From the NCBI GenBank assembly GCA_965115815.1, contig OZ220465.1:1302001-1366000 (forward strand): a DNA stretch of 64,000 bases, read 5' to 3'. The notes below the pieces were generated by a model. It searched no databases. It was not told the DNA's origin and was given only the letters and a program-made list of their open reading frames with translations. Of this stretch, positions 55,328 to 64,000 are shown piece by piece. This DNA is from VXPW01 sp965115815. GTDB taxonomy: Bacteria > Pseudomonadota > Alphaproteobacteria > TMED109. Position 1 is the stretch's first letter. Each line of letters opens with the position of its first letter. The position numbers and the translations under genes were made by a program.

Positions 55328-56284
55328 TCACTCACAGACGACACCGTCTCCGTCTCCGTCGCGCATATAGCGGTACGCCGGGTGATTGCGGTGAACCGGG
55401 GCGATGTCGTGGCGGCGCGCCTCCTTGCAGGTAATGCGGCCGTTGCGGTTGTCGTCGTAGCGCTCGAGTGCGTTGCCGGTGCCGTCCGGGGCCGGGCTGG
55501 TTGCCCGCTTCCGGCCGCCCTCGGTCGGCAGGTAACAGACTTTCGCCTCCATCGCGGTGTCCGCACACCCGGAGAGAATCCGTTCCAGTGCCTGTGCCTC
55601 GCGCCGATCGATGGTGAGCTGGTAGGCGCGGCGAACCTCCACGATCCGGGCTGCGAACCAGCAGCGGTTGCGCTCCGGCACCCATTCTCCGGCGTCCTTT
55701 CCGCTCTTGCGGTGCCGGTTCACGTCCGGTGAGGCAATTGTAAGGTTGCGGAGGTCAGTCGCGAATCGGGCCCGCGTTGCACGGTCCCGGGCGCAAAGTC
55801 CGGAGTCGTGCGCCTCACTGGTTGCGATCACGTGCTCGATGTCCGTGTCGGACGTGGAGCCGAAGCAGGTGCCAGTGTAGGGGCCGTACACCGCACCCAA
55901 GCGGCGCACGATCTCCTGCTCGATCGACTGCGGGTAGTGGTAATCGCGTTTGCGATTATAGGGAGAGCAGCGATGCTCGGGTGCCACGGTCAGGCCGCGC
56001 CAGGTCTCGGCCCGGACCGTTCCGGAAACTGCGAGCGTGGCGGTCGCCGCGAACATGCACGCTGCGACCGCGCGTCCGAAGGTCCTGATGCGGGGGACGG
56101 CAGTTCGGTCGGGATCGCCAGGTTCCGCCTCCGCGCCCGTTCCCGTTGTCGACGGCGTCGCCGGATCGTATGCAAGGTACGCGCAGCACGCCGAGGTCTG
56201 CACCTTGCGCTGACCGGGCATCCTGTCGATGACCCGCAGGTTCTCGCCCGGCGTCGGAGCTCGCGAAGCGGGGTCGGTAGTCAT
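55328..56284 (-). CDS. Exported HNH-type endonuclease with C-terminal excalibur domain
   Basis: 318 residues from the longest start (ATG 56284); the hydrophobic segment AVAACMFAATATLAVSGTVRAE (about 72-93) looks like a signal peptide or anchor, so the true start may be nearer. Nuclease core: HRCSPYNRKRDYHYPQSIEQ, DTDIEHVIATSEAHDSGLC, RARFATDLRNLTIASPDVNR and DAGEWVPERNRCWFAARIVE. This is the DUF1524/HNH pattern with D.EH and N..R. The end ALERYDDNRNGRITCKEARR ... YRYMRDGDGDGVVCE is an excalibur calcium-binding domain. Probably a secreted DNase, for nutrient use or defence. Confidence 0.82.
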   Translation of the reverse strand: MTTDPASRAPTPGENLRVIDRMPGQRKVQTSACCAYLAYDPATPSTTGTGAEAEPGDPDRTAVPRIRTFGRAVAACMFAATATLAVSGTVRAETWRGLTVAPEHRCSPYNRKRDYHYPQSIEQEIVRRLGAVYGPYTGTCFGSTSDTDIEHVIATSEAHDSGLCARDRATRARFATDLRNLTIASPDVNRHRKSGKDAGEWVPERNRCWFAARIVEVRRAYQLTIDRREAQALERILSGCADTAMEAKVCYLPTEGGRKRATSPAPDGTGNALERYDDNRNGRITCKEARRHDIAPVHRNHPAYRYMRDGDGDGVVCE

Positions 56285-56822
56285 GAACGCGAGTGTCCTT
56301 CGGTTCCGTCCGCACCCGCCGCTCGACCCAGACGTCGTTGAAGTCGGTCCGGCTGGTGTCGGACGTGGCCCCGGCGACTGTCAGGGATGATCCCACAGGC
56401 GTGGTCGTTCGGCAGGCCCGGGTCATGCAGCCGCCGGGGGTGCGACGGCGCGCGCACCGGTGTTCGGACCCAGAAGGCAGAGAATCCCGCTGCACCATGA
56501 ATCCGCAATTCCGTGTCGTTCTGCAGGTCCTGTTCCGTGATCAAGAGGAGATCGGAACCGATCGAACCACCACGCTCGAGAGTCGCTATCGGTACGAGAA
56601 ATCGTTCGCGCAGGCCGTGGGAGTCCCCCCGATTGGCTGCCCCCTGCGGGCGGAGTGCGCCGGTTGAGGATGCGTTTGCGGTCGCGCCGAAAGGGTTCAG
56701 GCCAGGAGGGAGAGGTCGTGGCCGAGGCCATCCCGATCCACGGTGGTATCGCTGGATCTTCAGCTCAGGTTGGAGACGAGAAGGGACGCCGCCGGCCGGA
56801 ACGCGGTCCGCGCCGTGCGGCA
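56285..56822. other. Gene-free region between HNH nuclease and mazG
   Basis: About 540 bp. No recognisable gene on either strand and no clear terminator for mazG, which ends at its right side. Confidence 0.45.
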
Positions 56823-57665
56823 CTATCGTCCGAGCCACAGCATCGCTCTTTCCTCGGGGGCCGCATCCCTCAGATGCCGCCCGTCGTCCCGAAGCGACTG
56901 TTCCAGTGTCGCGACCCGCTGCTGAAATCGCGTGTTGGCACCGTCCAAGGCGGTTTCCGGATCTACGCTGCGCGCCCGCGCTAGGCGGACCAGCGCAAAC
57001 ATCGCGTCGCCGATGACGCGGTAGGCCTCGGCCGAGTCGGGCGTCAGCGTCTGCGAGTGCTCGAGGGCTCGTCGAGCTTCGGCTGCCGGCCCCGGAGAGT
57101 CGACTTCCTTCGTGGCACGAGCGACCGCGTCCTGCAGCTTTCGCGCCCGTACCAGCGCCGGGCCGGAACGCGGCACCCTCCCTAGGACGCTCCTTCCGTG
57201 GGTACGGAGGATAGGTTCGTTCTCCTTGATGCGTTCCCAGTTGCGCATCACGGTATCCGAGTCAACCGTTTCGTCTGCTTCGAACACGTGAGGGTGCCGA
57301 CGCACCAGCTTGTCGGTCAGCGCGGCAACGACGTCGTCGGCGCCGAAGGCGCCGGTCTCTTCCGCAATGCGGGCGTGATAGATGACCTGCAGCAGCAGGT
57401 CTCCGAGTTCGTCGCACAGATGTTCCATGTCGCCCGCCCGAACGGCATCGACGACCTCGTACACTTCCTCGATCGTGTAGGGAAGGATCGTCTCGAAGGT
57501 TTGCGCCTTGGTCCAGGGACACCCTCGTACCGGGTCCCGGAGTTCGGCCATGAGGTCGAGCAGGTGTTGAAACCGCGCCCCCGTTCCGGCAGGCGCGGGT
57601 TCCGGCCGACCGGATTCGGGGCTGCGGTTCGGGGATCGGTGTCCGTGCATGAAGTACTCCGGCAT
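56823..57665 (-). CDS. mazG: Nucleoside triphosphate pyrophosphohydrolase MazG
   Basis: 280 residues (ATG 57665, or 57650). Tandem MazG domains: first with LRDPVRGCPWTKAQTFETILPYTIEEVYEVVDA and DELGDLLLQVIYHARIAEE (EExxE and ExxD metal sites), VVAALTDKLVRRHPHVF; second with EAYRVIGDAMFALVRLARAR, where the second ExxD is altered. Hydrolyses NTPs to NMP and pyrophosphate for nucleotide-pool cleaning. In Alphaproteobacteria mazG commonly follows hfq-hflX; here it is 7 kb away, separated by groESL and mobile debris. Confidence 0.92.
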   Translation of the reverse strand: MPEYFMHGHRSPNRSPESGRPEPAPAGTGARFQHLLDLMAELRDPVRGCPWTKAQTFETILPYTIEEVYEVVDAVRAGDMEHLCDELGDLLLQVIYHARIAEETGAFGADDVVAALTDKLVRRHPHVFEADETVDSDTVMRNWERIKENEPILRTHGRSVLGRVPRSGPALVRARKLQDAVARATKEVDSPGPAAEARRALEHSQTLTPDSAEAYRVIGDAMFALVRLARARSVDPETALDGANTRFQQRVATLEQSLRDDGRHLRDAAPEERAMLWLGR

Positions 57666-57873
57666 GCCTGCCGGTCGCGCCCTCGTTCGGCCACCACCGC
57701 AGGCGGTTCGGTGTTAGATACAGGATTCTGGGAGCAAGGTCTTGCAGCTTCGTGATTTCCGGGCCCTCAGATGCCGGGTAGGAGGCACGGCCATCCCACG
57801 CTAGGTTTGTTGGAAGGCTGGGTTCCGCAGGTTCCGGAGGATTCGGATTGGTGCTGGCTGTTTGTGAAGCGGC

Positions 57874-58567
57874 GTGGTATCCGTGGTGGTCATGGAACGC
57901 GCCGCGGATGTTTCCGAGACGACTCCGGAGGGTTTTGCGCTCCGGGATGTGGTGGTGCGCCTGGCGCGGCCGGATGAGGTGTGTCGCTGGAACCGTGTGG
58001 TGGACCGTCATCACGATCTTGGTTTCCAGCAGTTTGCGGGTCGAGGTCTGCGCTACGTGTTCACGTGGCGCGGGCGGTGGATGGGCGCTGCGGGCTGACA
58101 AACGGGCGCCTTCCGCTGTGCGCCGCGGGACCGTTGGATGGGTTGGCGCCGCAAGGAACCGTTTGAGCGGTTGCACCGGATCGGAAACCCCACGAGGTTT
58201 GTGATTCTGGGAGGTCGCCGGGCGTTTCGGGGTCTTGCCTCGTTTGCGTTGTCGCGGATGCAGCGGCGTCTCAGCGATGACTGGAAAGCTGCGTACGGCA
58301 ATCCGTTGCGGGTGGCGGAGTCGTTTGTCTCACCGACGAAGTTCCGCGGCACCCTGTACCAGGCGGCGAACTGGAAGTGCGTGGGCAGGCACGGGCGATG
58401 CACGCGTCCACGGACGCTCTACCGATCCGCACGGGGAGGCGAAGGATCGGTACGGGGTTCCGCTGCGTCGCGACGCCTGTCGTCGGTTGCGGGATCGTGC
58501 GCCGCTTCCTGCGGCGTGGGCGTTGCGGGCGACGCAGAGCGGCCGGTCGGCGCGAGAGGTGCGCTCG
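57874..58567 (+). pseudogene. DruA-like domain of ISAs1 fusion, copy 2
   Basis: Same domain as 7908-8489 (ARPDEVCRWNRVVDRHHDLG, GLRYVFTWRGRWMGAA, GWRRKEPFERLHRIGN, FVILGGRRAFRGLASF, SPTKFRGTLYQAANWKC). Broken by TGA at 58096-58098 and by a frameshift near 58388, but unlike copy 1 the end reads in frame (HGEAKDRYGVPLRRDACRRL, RDRAPLPAAWALRATQSGRS) directly into the transposase at 58568, showing the fusion. Confidence 0.75.
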
Positions 58568-59686
58568 ATGTACCCGCATTTTGCGGCGCTTTCCGACTTC
58601 CGGCGCGCGCAGGGGCGCACGCACGGCATCGCCTCGGTGCTGTGCGTGATCGTGCTGGCGCGGCTGGCGAATCGGCACGGCGCGGTGGCGGCGGCACGCT
58701 CCGCGAAGGCGATGACGCAGAAGGATCTGGCGCCGATCGGTGCGTGGAAGAACCCGGACACCGGCCGGTAGGAACCGGTGTCCCAATCGACCGTGCACCG
58801 GGTGCTGCAGAACCCCGACCCGGCGTGGATCGAGGAGGCTCTGCGGCGCTGGGCGCAGCCGCGCCTGCGGGTCGGCCACGCGATCGCGGTCGACGGCACG
58901 CGCATGCGCGGCGCCCACCGCACCGGCGAGAATCAGTACGAGACGGTCTCGCGGATCGAGCACGGGACCGGCATGCCGGTCTCGATCCTCGACGATTCCG
59001 GCGAAGGCGGGGAGATCGCCGCCGTCCACGCCGCGCTCGAGACCGCGCCGGTGGCCGGCCGTCTGCTCATGCTCGACGCGCTCCACACCACCCGCAAGAC
59101 GGCACGACTGATCGTCGAGACCCAGGGCGCCGACGGGAGGATGACGGTCAAGGGCAACGCTCCCAAGACCTTCGAGACGTTCGAGAGCATCCACTGGGAA
59201 ACCACGAGCACGGGACACTACCGCGAAACGCCCACGCTCGAGCACGGCCGCATCGAGCCGCGCAGCATCGAAGTCTTCACCCCGCCCGCGAAGATGGTCC
59301 ACGATCCTCATGTCAAACCGATCTTCCGTGTCACCCGGCGCGTCGAATTCAAGAAATCCGGAAAACCGACCATGGAACACGCCTACGGCAGGACTTCGCT
59401 CGCGGCCGACCGCGCCTCGCCGCAACCGCTCCTCGCAGGGAACCGCGGTCCCTGGGTGGTCGAAAGCCATCACCCCATCCGCGACGCCACCTTCCGCGAA
59501 GACGACTCCAAGCTCCGGGCCCGCAACGCACCCGCAAACCACGCGATCCTCAACACCCTTGCCCTTGCCGTCATCATCCACAACCCGCGGAAGCTGCCCC
59601 AGCCCTTCCACCGCTTCGCCGACGCCCGCCACCCCTATGCCGACCCGCGCAAGCAGGTCCTGCACGCCGTCACAAGACCCGGCTGA
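58568..59686 (+). pseudogene. ISAs1-family transposase with internal TAG (copy 2)
   Basis: Begins MYPHFAALSDFRRAQGRTHG; TAG at 58769-58771 after NPDTGR, then EPVSQSTVHRVLQNPDPAW in the same frame. DDE segments IAVDGTRMRG, LMLDALHTTRKTARLIVE, MTVKGNAPKTFETFES and VVESHHPIRDATFREDDSK are otherwise intact. The stop is at the same codon as in copy 1 although other lesions of the two copies differ. Confidence 0.85.
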
Positions 59687-59885
59687 CCGCGCGCACACCC
59701 CGACCGAAACCGCACGTATCCGAGCCGGGCCACCCAACCCGGCAGGCCTCTCGCTCGCCCCGGATCCGCCGAAACGGACCCCTCGCGCCTAAATCCGCGC
59801 CGCCACCGGGCCGCAGACGTCCGCACATCTCACAATCGCAGACTCGAACGCGTCGACCCGCGCCGCGATCCAGACTCCGATCGCA

Positions 59886-60158
59886 TCACAGCAACAAGCA
59901 TGGGATCTCCTTGCCCGTCGCGATGATGATCTCGTCCCGGGCCGGCCGTATCTCCTCCAGCGCCTTCGCGGTGACGATCGTGCCCCGGGCCTTGCGACGG
60001 CCCTTTTGTGCCGTGCCGCCGGACCGGACGGGAACGATCTCGCCATTCGCGAGCGAGCGGAACCGCTCCAGGACATAACGGTCGTCCTCGAGACCGCCGC
60101 CGACGAAGTGGATGAGATAGGTGCGCGCGTCGCCGCCCGGTGCGATTGCTGCCTGCAT
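59886..60158 (-). CDS. Hypothetical protein, 3' end overlapping ISAs1-like copy 2
   Basis: 90 residues from ATG 60158, preceded by AAGGAGCACGGC, a good ribosome site. Sequence MQAAIAPGGDARTYLIHFVG, then a Lys/Arg-rich loop (TAQKGRRKARGTIV), ending in bases that belong to the insertion sequence (KEIPCLLL). The native C-terminus was probably removed by the insertion. Family unknown. Confidence 0.5.
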   Translation of the reverse strand: MQAAIAPGGDARTYLIHFVGGGLEDDRYVLERFRSLANGEIVPVRSGGTAQKGRRKARGTIVTAKALEEIRPARDEIIIATGKEIPCLLL

Positions 60159-60371
60159 CGTGCCGTGCTCCTTCGACAGGTGAATGGGAACGGCGGCAGC
60201 GCTACTCTCCCTCTGGAGCGCCGACCGCCGCCTCACTCACGGCCAGACCTCGCCTCCTGCCGGTGGAAGACGCGTGGATGGAGACGCCGGCAAGACGGCC
60301 ATGCAGCGGACAGGAGCGCGGCGCGCGTTGAAAAGCCACACCCGGCATCATGAAAGGAGGCATGAAGGCGG

Positions 60372-60593
60372 ATGTGCGCGAGGCTCGGGTTGCAGACGTT
60401 CAAGACCAGGGCGTTCGCCCGTTTCGCCGACCGCAAGGGGCTGGAGGATGCGGCATTGTGCGAGGCCGTCCGGCGCGCCGGGGAGGGGCTGGTCGACGCC
60501 GACCTCGGTGGCGGCGTCATCAAGCAGCGCATCGCCCGCAAGGGCGGCGGCCGGTCCGGAGGGTTCCGCACGATCGTGCTGTGTTATGCTTGA
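60372..60593 (+). pseudogene. RelE/ParE-superfamily toxin (DUF1044/HigB-like), truncated
   Basis: 73 codons: LQTFKTRAFARFADRKGLED, AALCEAVRRAGEGLVDADLG, GGVIKQRIARKGGGRSGGFR, then TIVLCYA and stop. This is the conserved first two thirds of the GGGViKqRiar.G.GksGGyRt toxin family; the last about 40 residues, with the final strands, are missing. No cognate antitoxin remains beside it. Likely dead. Confidence 0.75.
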
Positions 60594-60655
60594 CGTAACC
60601 CGGATGTCGCCGCTGGGATGCGTGCCGTGCGGTCGCAGCGGGAACATGAATTGTC

Positions 60656-60937
60656 GTGATTGTCGGTTTCGCTGACAGGAAAACCGAGACATTTTACGAG
60701 GGCCGCCGGGTGGCGGCCTTCTCCGGCTTTGCCTGCACCGCTTCGCGTAAGCTCGACCAGCTCGACGCCGCCATCGTGCTGGGCGACTTGGCGCGGCCCG
60801 GCAATCGACTGAAGGCGCTCAAAGGTCGGCGCAGGGTACAATGGAGCATTCGCATCAACGACCAGTGGCGGATCTGCTTCACATGGCCCGAGGGCAGTTC
60901 CGGGCCGACCGAAGTTGAAATCGTCGACTACCATTGA
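60656..60937 (+). CDS. higB: HigB-type toxin, type II toxin-antitoxin system
   Basis: 93 residues from GTG 60656. FADRKTETFYEGRRV, ASRKLDQLDAAIVLGDLARPGNRLKAL, GRRRVQWSIRINDQWRICFTWPEG and final VEIVDYH are all hallmarks of the plasmid-maintenance killer (HigB/RelE fold) mRNA interferase. The antitoxin gene follows 13 bp downstream, the toxin-first order typical of higBA. Confidence 0.93.
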   Translation: MIVGFADRKTETFYEGRRVAAFSGFACTASRKLDQLDAAIVLGDLARPGNRLKALKGRRRVQWSIRINDQWRICFTWPEGSSGPTEVEIVDYH

Positions 60938-60950
60938 GGGGAGGCAGGAC

Positions 60951-61262
60951 ATGCGCGAACCCATCCATCCCGGCGAGACGCTGCGTGAGGACCTCGACGC
61001 GCTCGGCATGAGCGCGGCAGAGCTGGCCCGACGCATCGAAGTGCCGGTCAATCGCATCACCGAGATTCTCAACGGCCGGCGATCGGTCACGGGCGATACC
61101 GCCCTGCGCTTGGGGCGCTTTTTCGGCACCTCGGGCGAGTTCTGGCTCAATCTCCAGAAGCTCTACGAGCTACGGAGGGCGGAACGGAAGAACGGGGCGA
61201 AGATCGCCCGGCTGAAGCCGCTGGGACCGGAATCGGATATCCAGCCACATGCGCTCACCTGA
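60951..61262 (+). CDS. higA: HigA-type antitoxin, XRE-family DNA-binding protein
   Basis: 103 residues from ATG 60951, GAGGGGAGG upstream. REPIHPGETLREDLDALGMS followed by an HTH (AAELARRIEVPVNRITEILN, GRRSVTGDTALRLGRFFGTS) and the GEFWLNLQKLYELRRAE helix. It neutralises HigB and represses the operon. The Type ISP gene starts 57 bp downstream. Confidence 0.94.
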   Translation: MREPIHPGETLREDLDALGMSAAELARRIEVPVNRITEILNGRRSVTGDTALRLGRFFGTSGEFWLNLQKLYELRRAERKNGAKIARLKPLGPESDIQPHALT

Positions 61263-61319
61263 ACCGTCCCCCCCCCAACCGCCGAGTCGAGGAGTCGTGA
61301 TGCATCGGGACCCCGGGCC

Positions 61320-64000
61320 ATGACGGAAGATCAGATGAACCTCGACCTTGCGGGGAGGCCGAGCGCGCGTGTCATCCTTGAGCGCATCCGCGGGGAGAGC
61401 CGCGATGAGACCGAGAAGGGACGCTGGTTCGAACAGTTGTTCATGCGGATCGCGCTTCAGGAGCCGGAATTCGAGATCAAGAGGATCTGGCGCTGGGCGG
61501 AGTGGCCCGAGCGCGAGGCGTTGACCGGACTCGACGGGCGCGACATCGGGATCGATCTGGTGGCGCGGCGCACCTCGGGCGAGTGGGTCGCCATTCAGTG
61601 CAAGTGCTACAACGACCGGCATGTGCTCGGCAAGATCGGGATCGACAAGTTTCTCGGCGGCTCGCAACAGCCGGTCTTCCGCCTGCGGTGGGTCGTGGCG
61701 ACGTGCCGGTGGGGGCCGAACGCAGAGCGTGCGATCCAGGGTGCCCATCCCGAAGTCAGGCAAATCGACTTCCGGCAGTATCTCGACGTTCAGGTCGAGG
61801 AGCGGGATGCCGAGCGCCCGGTGCAGGCGCCATGGCCGCTTCAGGCCGACGCGATCGAGGACGCGGTCAGCGGGCTTGCCTACCACGACCGGGGACGCCT
61901 CATCATGGCGTGCGGTACGGGCAAGACATTCACGTCCCTTCGCATTGCCGAGCAGGTCGTCGAGGACGGACAACGGATCCTCTTCGCCGCCCCGACCATC
62001 GCGCTCGTCTCGCAGGCGCGGCGGGAGTGGCTGCGTCAGACGACGCGCAAGCTTGCATGCATCGTGGTGTGTTCGGACCCGACGGCCGGCGGACGCAACG
62101 AGAACGAGGACATCCGAGTCTCCGAACTTGAGTGTCCGGTGACGACGGACCCCGGCGAGATCGCGCAGTCGCTCGCCGGCAACGGCGTGACCCGGGTCGT
62201 GTTCTGCACCTACCATTCGTTGGGGCGGGTGACCAAGGCTCAGGCGCAGCATGGCGCGCCGGCGTTCGATCTGGCCATCGCCGACGAGGCGCACCGCACG
62301 ACCGGAGCGGTGCTCGACGTACGTGGGTCCGGTGATGGCCGCAAGGTCGATTTTCAGGAGTTCCACGACGACGCGCGGCTGAAGTCTCGCAAGCGCCTCT
62401 ACATGACGGCCACGCCACGGCTCTACACAGAACGCTCCAGGGGCAGGCTCGCCGAACAGGGCATCACCGTCGTCGACATGGGCGATTGCGCGATCTACGG
62501 GCCGGAGCTTCATCGGCTGCCGTTCGCCAAGGCCGTAAATCACGGCATGCTCTCCGACTATCGGGTGATCGTCCTCGGCGTCGGCGAGGGGAGCGTGACG
62601 CCCGGCTTGCGGCGGCGCCTCGAAGGAATCGACCAGTCGGCGAAGGGCAAGCAGGCGCCGACCACCAACGACATGACGCGCGTGCTTGGCGTCTCGCTCG
62701 CCGTGAATGGCGTCACCGAAGGCAAGGCGCTGGAGCAGCCGGGCAAGCTCCCGCGCACGATGGCGTTTGCCAACAGCATTGCGCGTTCGAAGTGGTACGC
62801 GGAAGCGCTCATGGAGAGCGAGGTCCTGAGGGCCACTACCCGGCGAATGCAGGCCGGACGGGCGATGAAAGTTGTCGCGCAGCACCTCGATGCGTCGTCC
62901 AGCGCGCTACAACGCAACCAGGAACTTCGCACGCTGGCCCGTGCCGACGCGGACGGGGAATGCCGGGTGGTGTGCAACGTCAAGCTCTTTACCGAGGGCG
63001 TGGACGTGCCGTCGCTCGACGCCGTTGCCTTCCTTGACCCCCGGGACAGCCAGGTCGATGTCGTGCAGGCGGTCGGGCGGGTGATGCGAACGGCGCCGGG
63101 CAAGCGCTTCGGCTACATCATCATTCCGGTTGTCGTCGCACCGGACCAGGATGTCGTGGCCGCGCTTGAGCGAGGCACGGAGGGCTACCGGACGGTCGGG
63201 CGGGTGCTGCGAGCGCTTCAGGCTCACGACGGGCGCCTTGCGGAGTCGCCCGCCAATTTCATCAAAGTTTACGAACAGTCCGGCGCGACGGCACCGGGAG
63301 AATCGGCCGGCGGTCAAGTTCGAGAGACAGCGGGAGAGGACATCCAGCGTGAAATTGATCTGAAGGAGGCCGAACAGGGGATTTACGCACATGTCGCCGC
63401 GGCGTCGGGGCTGGGCAAGCCCGGGCAGGTCGTTGCCGACGAGATTGCCGACGCAGTCCGTCACGCCAGCACCGTGCTCCAGGACGAAGCGACGGAGGAA
63501 CCGCTTGCGAAAGCACTTGACCTCGTGCCGGAAGACGACGGCGGCGCGAAGGGGGTCTGCACGGTCGCTGCGCTCATGCTCTGTAACGCCTGCCTGCTGC
63601 AACGCCGGCTGCGCGACGAACCGGAGATGAAGACCATTGTGCGGCTCGACAAGGTTGCGGGGGCGAAGCATCCCAGAGAGGTTCTCGAGGCCGCGTGGGA
63701 GGCGATCCTCGAAAAGGACTACGCGCCGGTGTTTCGCCCCGCGCTTGCGGTGCTGGCCGCCTTGCGCGAAGGCAAGGCCATCGACGACGCCATCCGCATG
63801 CTTGCCGAGTGCGCCAACCGCGTCGCCGACTCGCTCAGCGACCTCGGCTACGACCATGCGGGGCCGCTCTACCACCGCATCCTCGGATCCGCGAAGAGCG
63901 ACGGGGCGTTCTATACGAACAACCTGTCGGCGGTCCTGCTGGCGCGTCTCGCCTTCGCCCGGGATCTGATCGACTGGTCTGATCCGCAACCCGTGGCGAA
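61320..64000 (+). CDS. Type ISP restriction-modification enzyme (nuclease-helicase-methyltransferase), 3' end outside window
   Basis: Open frame from ATG 61320 to the window end, 893 residues visible. Residues about 55-145 are an Mrr-like nuclease (GRDIGIDLVAR ... WVAIQCKCY, the D-QxK active site). A superfamily 2 helicase follows: Walker A MACGTGKT about 196-203, DEAH box IADEAHR about 320, MTATPRLY, and VQAVGRVMRTAPGKRFGYI (motif VI). A helical coupler then leads to LSDLGYDHAGPLYHRILGSA and GAFYTNNLSAVLLARLAF (about 840-885), the entry to the N6-adenine methyltransferase. LlaGI-like enzymes have this order and about 1570 residues, so the methyltransferase and specificity domains lie outside. 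Confidence 0.9.
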   Translation, partial: MTEDQMNLDLAGRPSARVILERIRGESRDETEKGRWFEQLFMRIALQEPEFEIKRIWRWAEWPEREALTGLDGRDIGIDLVARRTSGEWVAIQCKCYNDRHVLGKIGIDKFLGGSQQPVFRLRWVVATCRWGPNAERAIQGAHPEVRQIDFRQYLDVQVEERDAERPVQAPWPLQADAIEDAVSGLAYHDRGRLIMACGTGKTFTSLRIAEQVVEDGQRILFAAPTIALVSQARREWLRQTTRKLACIVVCSDPTAGGRNENEDIRVSELECPVTTDPGEIAQSLAGNGVTRVVFCTYHSLGRVTKAQAQHGAPAFDLAIADEAHRTTGAVLDVRGSGDGRKVDFQEFHDDARLKSRKRLYMTATPRLYTERSRGRLAEQGITVVDMGDCAIYGPELHRLPFAKAVNHGMLSDYRVIVLGVGEGSVTPGLRRRLEGIDQSAKGKQAPTTNDMTRVLGVSLAVNGVTEGKALEQPGKLPRTMAFANSIARSKWYAEALMESEVLRATTRRMQAGRAMKVVAQHLDASSSALQRNQELRTLARADADGECRVVCNVKLFTEGVDVPSLDAVAFLDPRDSQVDVVQAVGRVMRTAPGKRFGYIIIPVVVAPDQDVVAALERGTEGYRTVGRVLRALQAHDGRLAESPANFIKVYEQSGATAPGESAGGQVRETAGEDIQREIDLKEAEQGIYAHVAAASGLGKPGQVVADEIADAVRHASTVLQDEATEEPLAKALDLVPEDDGGAKGVCTVAALMLCNACLLQRRLRDEPEMKTIVRLDKVAGAKHPREVLEAAWEAILEKDYAPVFRPALAVLAALREGKAIDDAIRMLAECANRVADSLSDLGYDHAGPLYHRILGSAKSDGAFYTNNLSAVLLARLAFARDLIDWSDPQPVA

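Larger units (their letters stand above)
57793..59906 (+). mobile_element. ISAs1-like insertion sequence with DruA-like domain, copy 2 (degenerate)
   Basis: 2114 bp, the inverted counterpart of copy 1 (6456-8570). Ends ATCCCACGCT left and AGCATGGGAT right. Coding strand plus. No target duplication seen. The right end overlaps the 3' end of a small minus-strand gene. Confidence 0.8.

Noticed and set aside
1..64000. CRISPR array
   Set aside because: No regularly spaced direct repeats with unique spacers and no cas genes; the tandem arrays found are contiguous and in coding frame.
1..64000. Reassigned TAG codon
   Set aside because: TAG occurs in frame in the ISAs1-like transposases, but it also terminates normal genes at their expected ends, for example at 6129 and 30473.

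Overview
The window reads as a GC-rich alphaproteobacterial chromosome. GroEL and GroES have alphaproteobacterial-type sequences and are preceded by a heat-shock-like promoter plus a CIRCE operator. Hfq and HflX overlap in the order usual for Alphaproteobacteria. The lineage is an inference; no rRNA is present. Mobile-element load and pseudogene density are very high, which suits a host-associated or genome-degrading lifestyle.

Layout. 1-6.1 kb: housekeeping and stress genes (gatB 3' part, flavin reductase, GST, thpR, a repeat-rich LysM protein). 6.5-25.3 kb: an accessory zone made almost wholly of insertion sequences, ending about 115 bp before a tRNA-Gln(CTG). It holds an ISAs1-like element, two copies of a nested double element (a Tn5-like element inside an IS4-type element), an ISNCY element, two MITEs, and ISKra4 and IS110 remnants. 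Embedded at 14.4-18.5 kb is a visibly AT-richer three-gene operon led by a TIGR04255-family gene, which has been broken by a MITE that was itself hit by the ISNCY element. 25.6-32.4 kb: hydrolase, isomerase, PDZ protein, GPP34 protein and an oligopeptide-type ABC importer without ATPases. 33-43.5 kb: RTX-like Ca-binding protein, PhoX phosphatase, gamma-glutamyltransferase, histidine kinase and flavoprotein reductase. 43.6-47.3 kb: decayed transposase and a frameshifted Zn-dehydrogenase. 47.3-53.3 kb: RraA-like protein, hfq-hflX, groESL, a beta-hydroxyacid dehydrogenase. 53.4-60.2 kb: IS5 and other transposase remnants, a secreted HNH nuclease, mazG and a second ISAs1-like copy. 60.3-64 kb: a defence cluster with a truncated toxin, higBA and the 5' part of a Type ISP restriction-modification gene that runs off the window.

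The most unusual pattern is that three unrelated DDE transposases (ISAs1-like, Tn5-like, IS4-type) are each fused, or were ancestrally fused, to an N-terminal DruA-like (DUF4338) domain, the family named after the Druantia anti-phage protein DruA. Target-site duplications show the Tn5-like fusion jumped into the DruA part of the IS4-type fusion, and the nested unit was then copied. The second lead is the TIGR04255 operon, whose lead gene is restored exactly in frame when the nested insertions are removed on paper.
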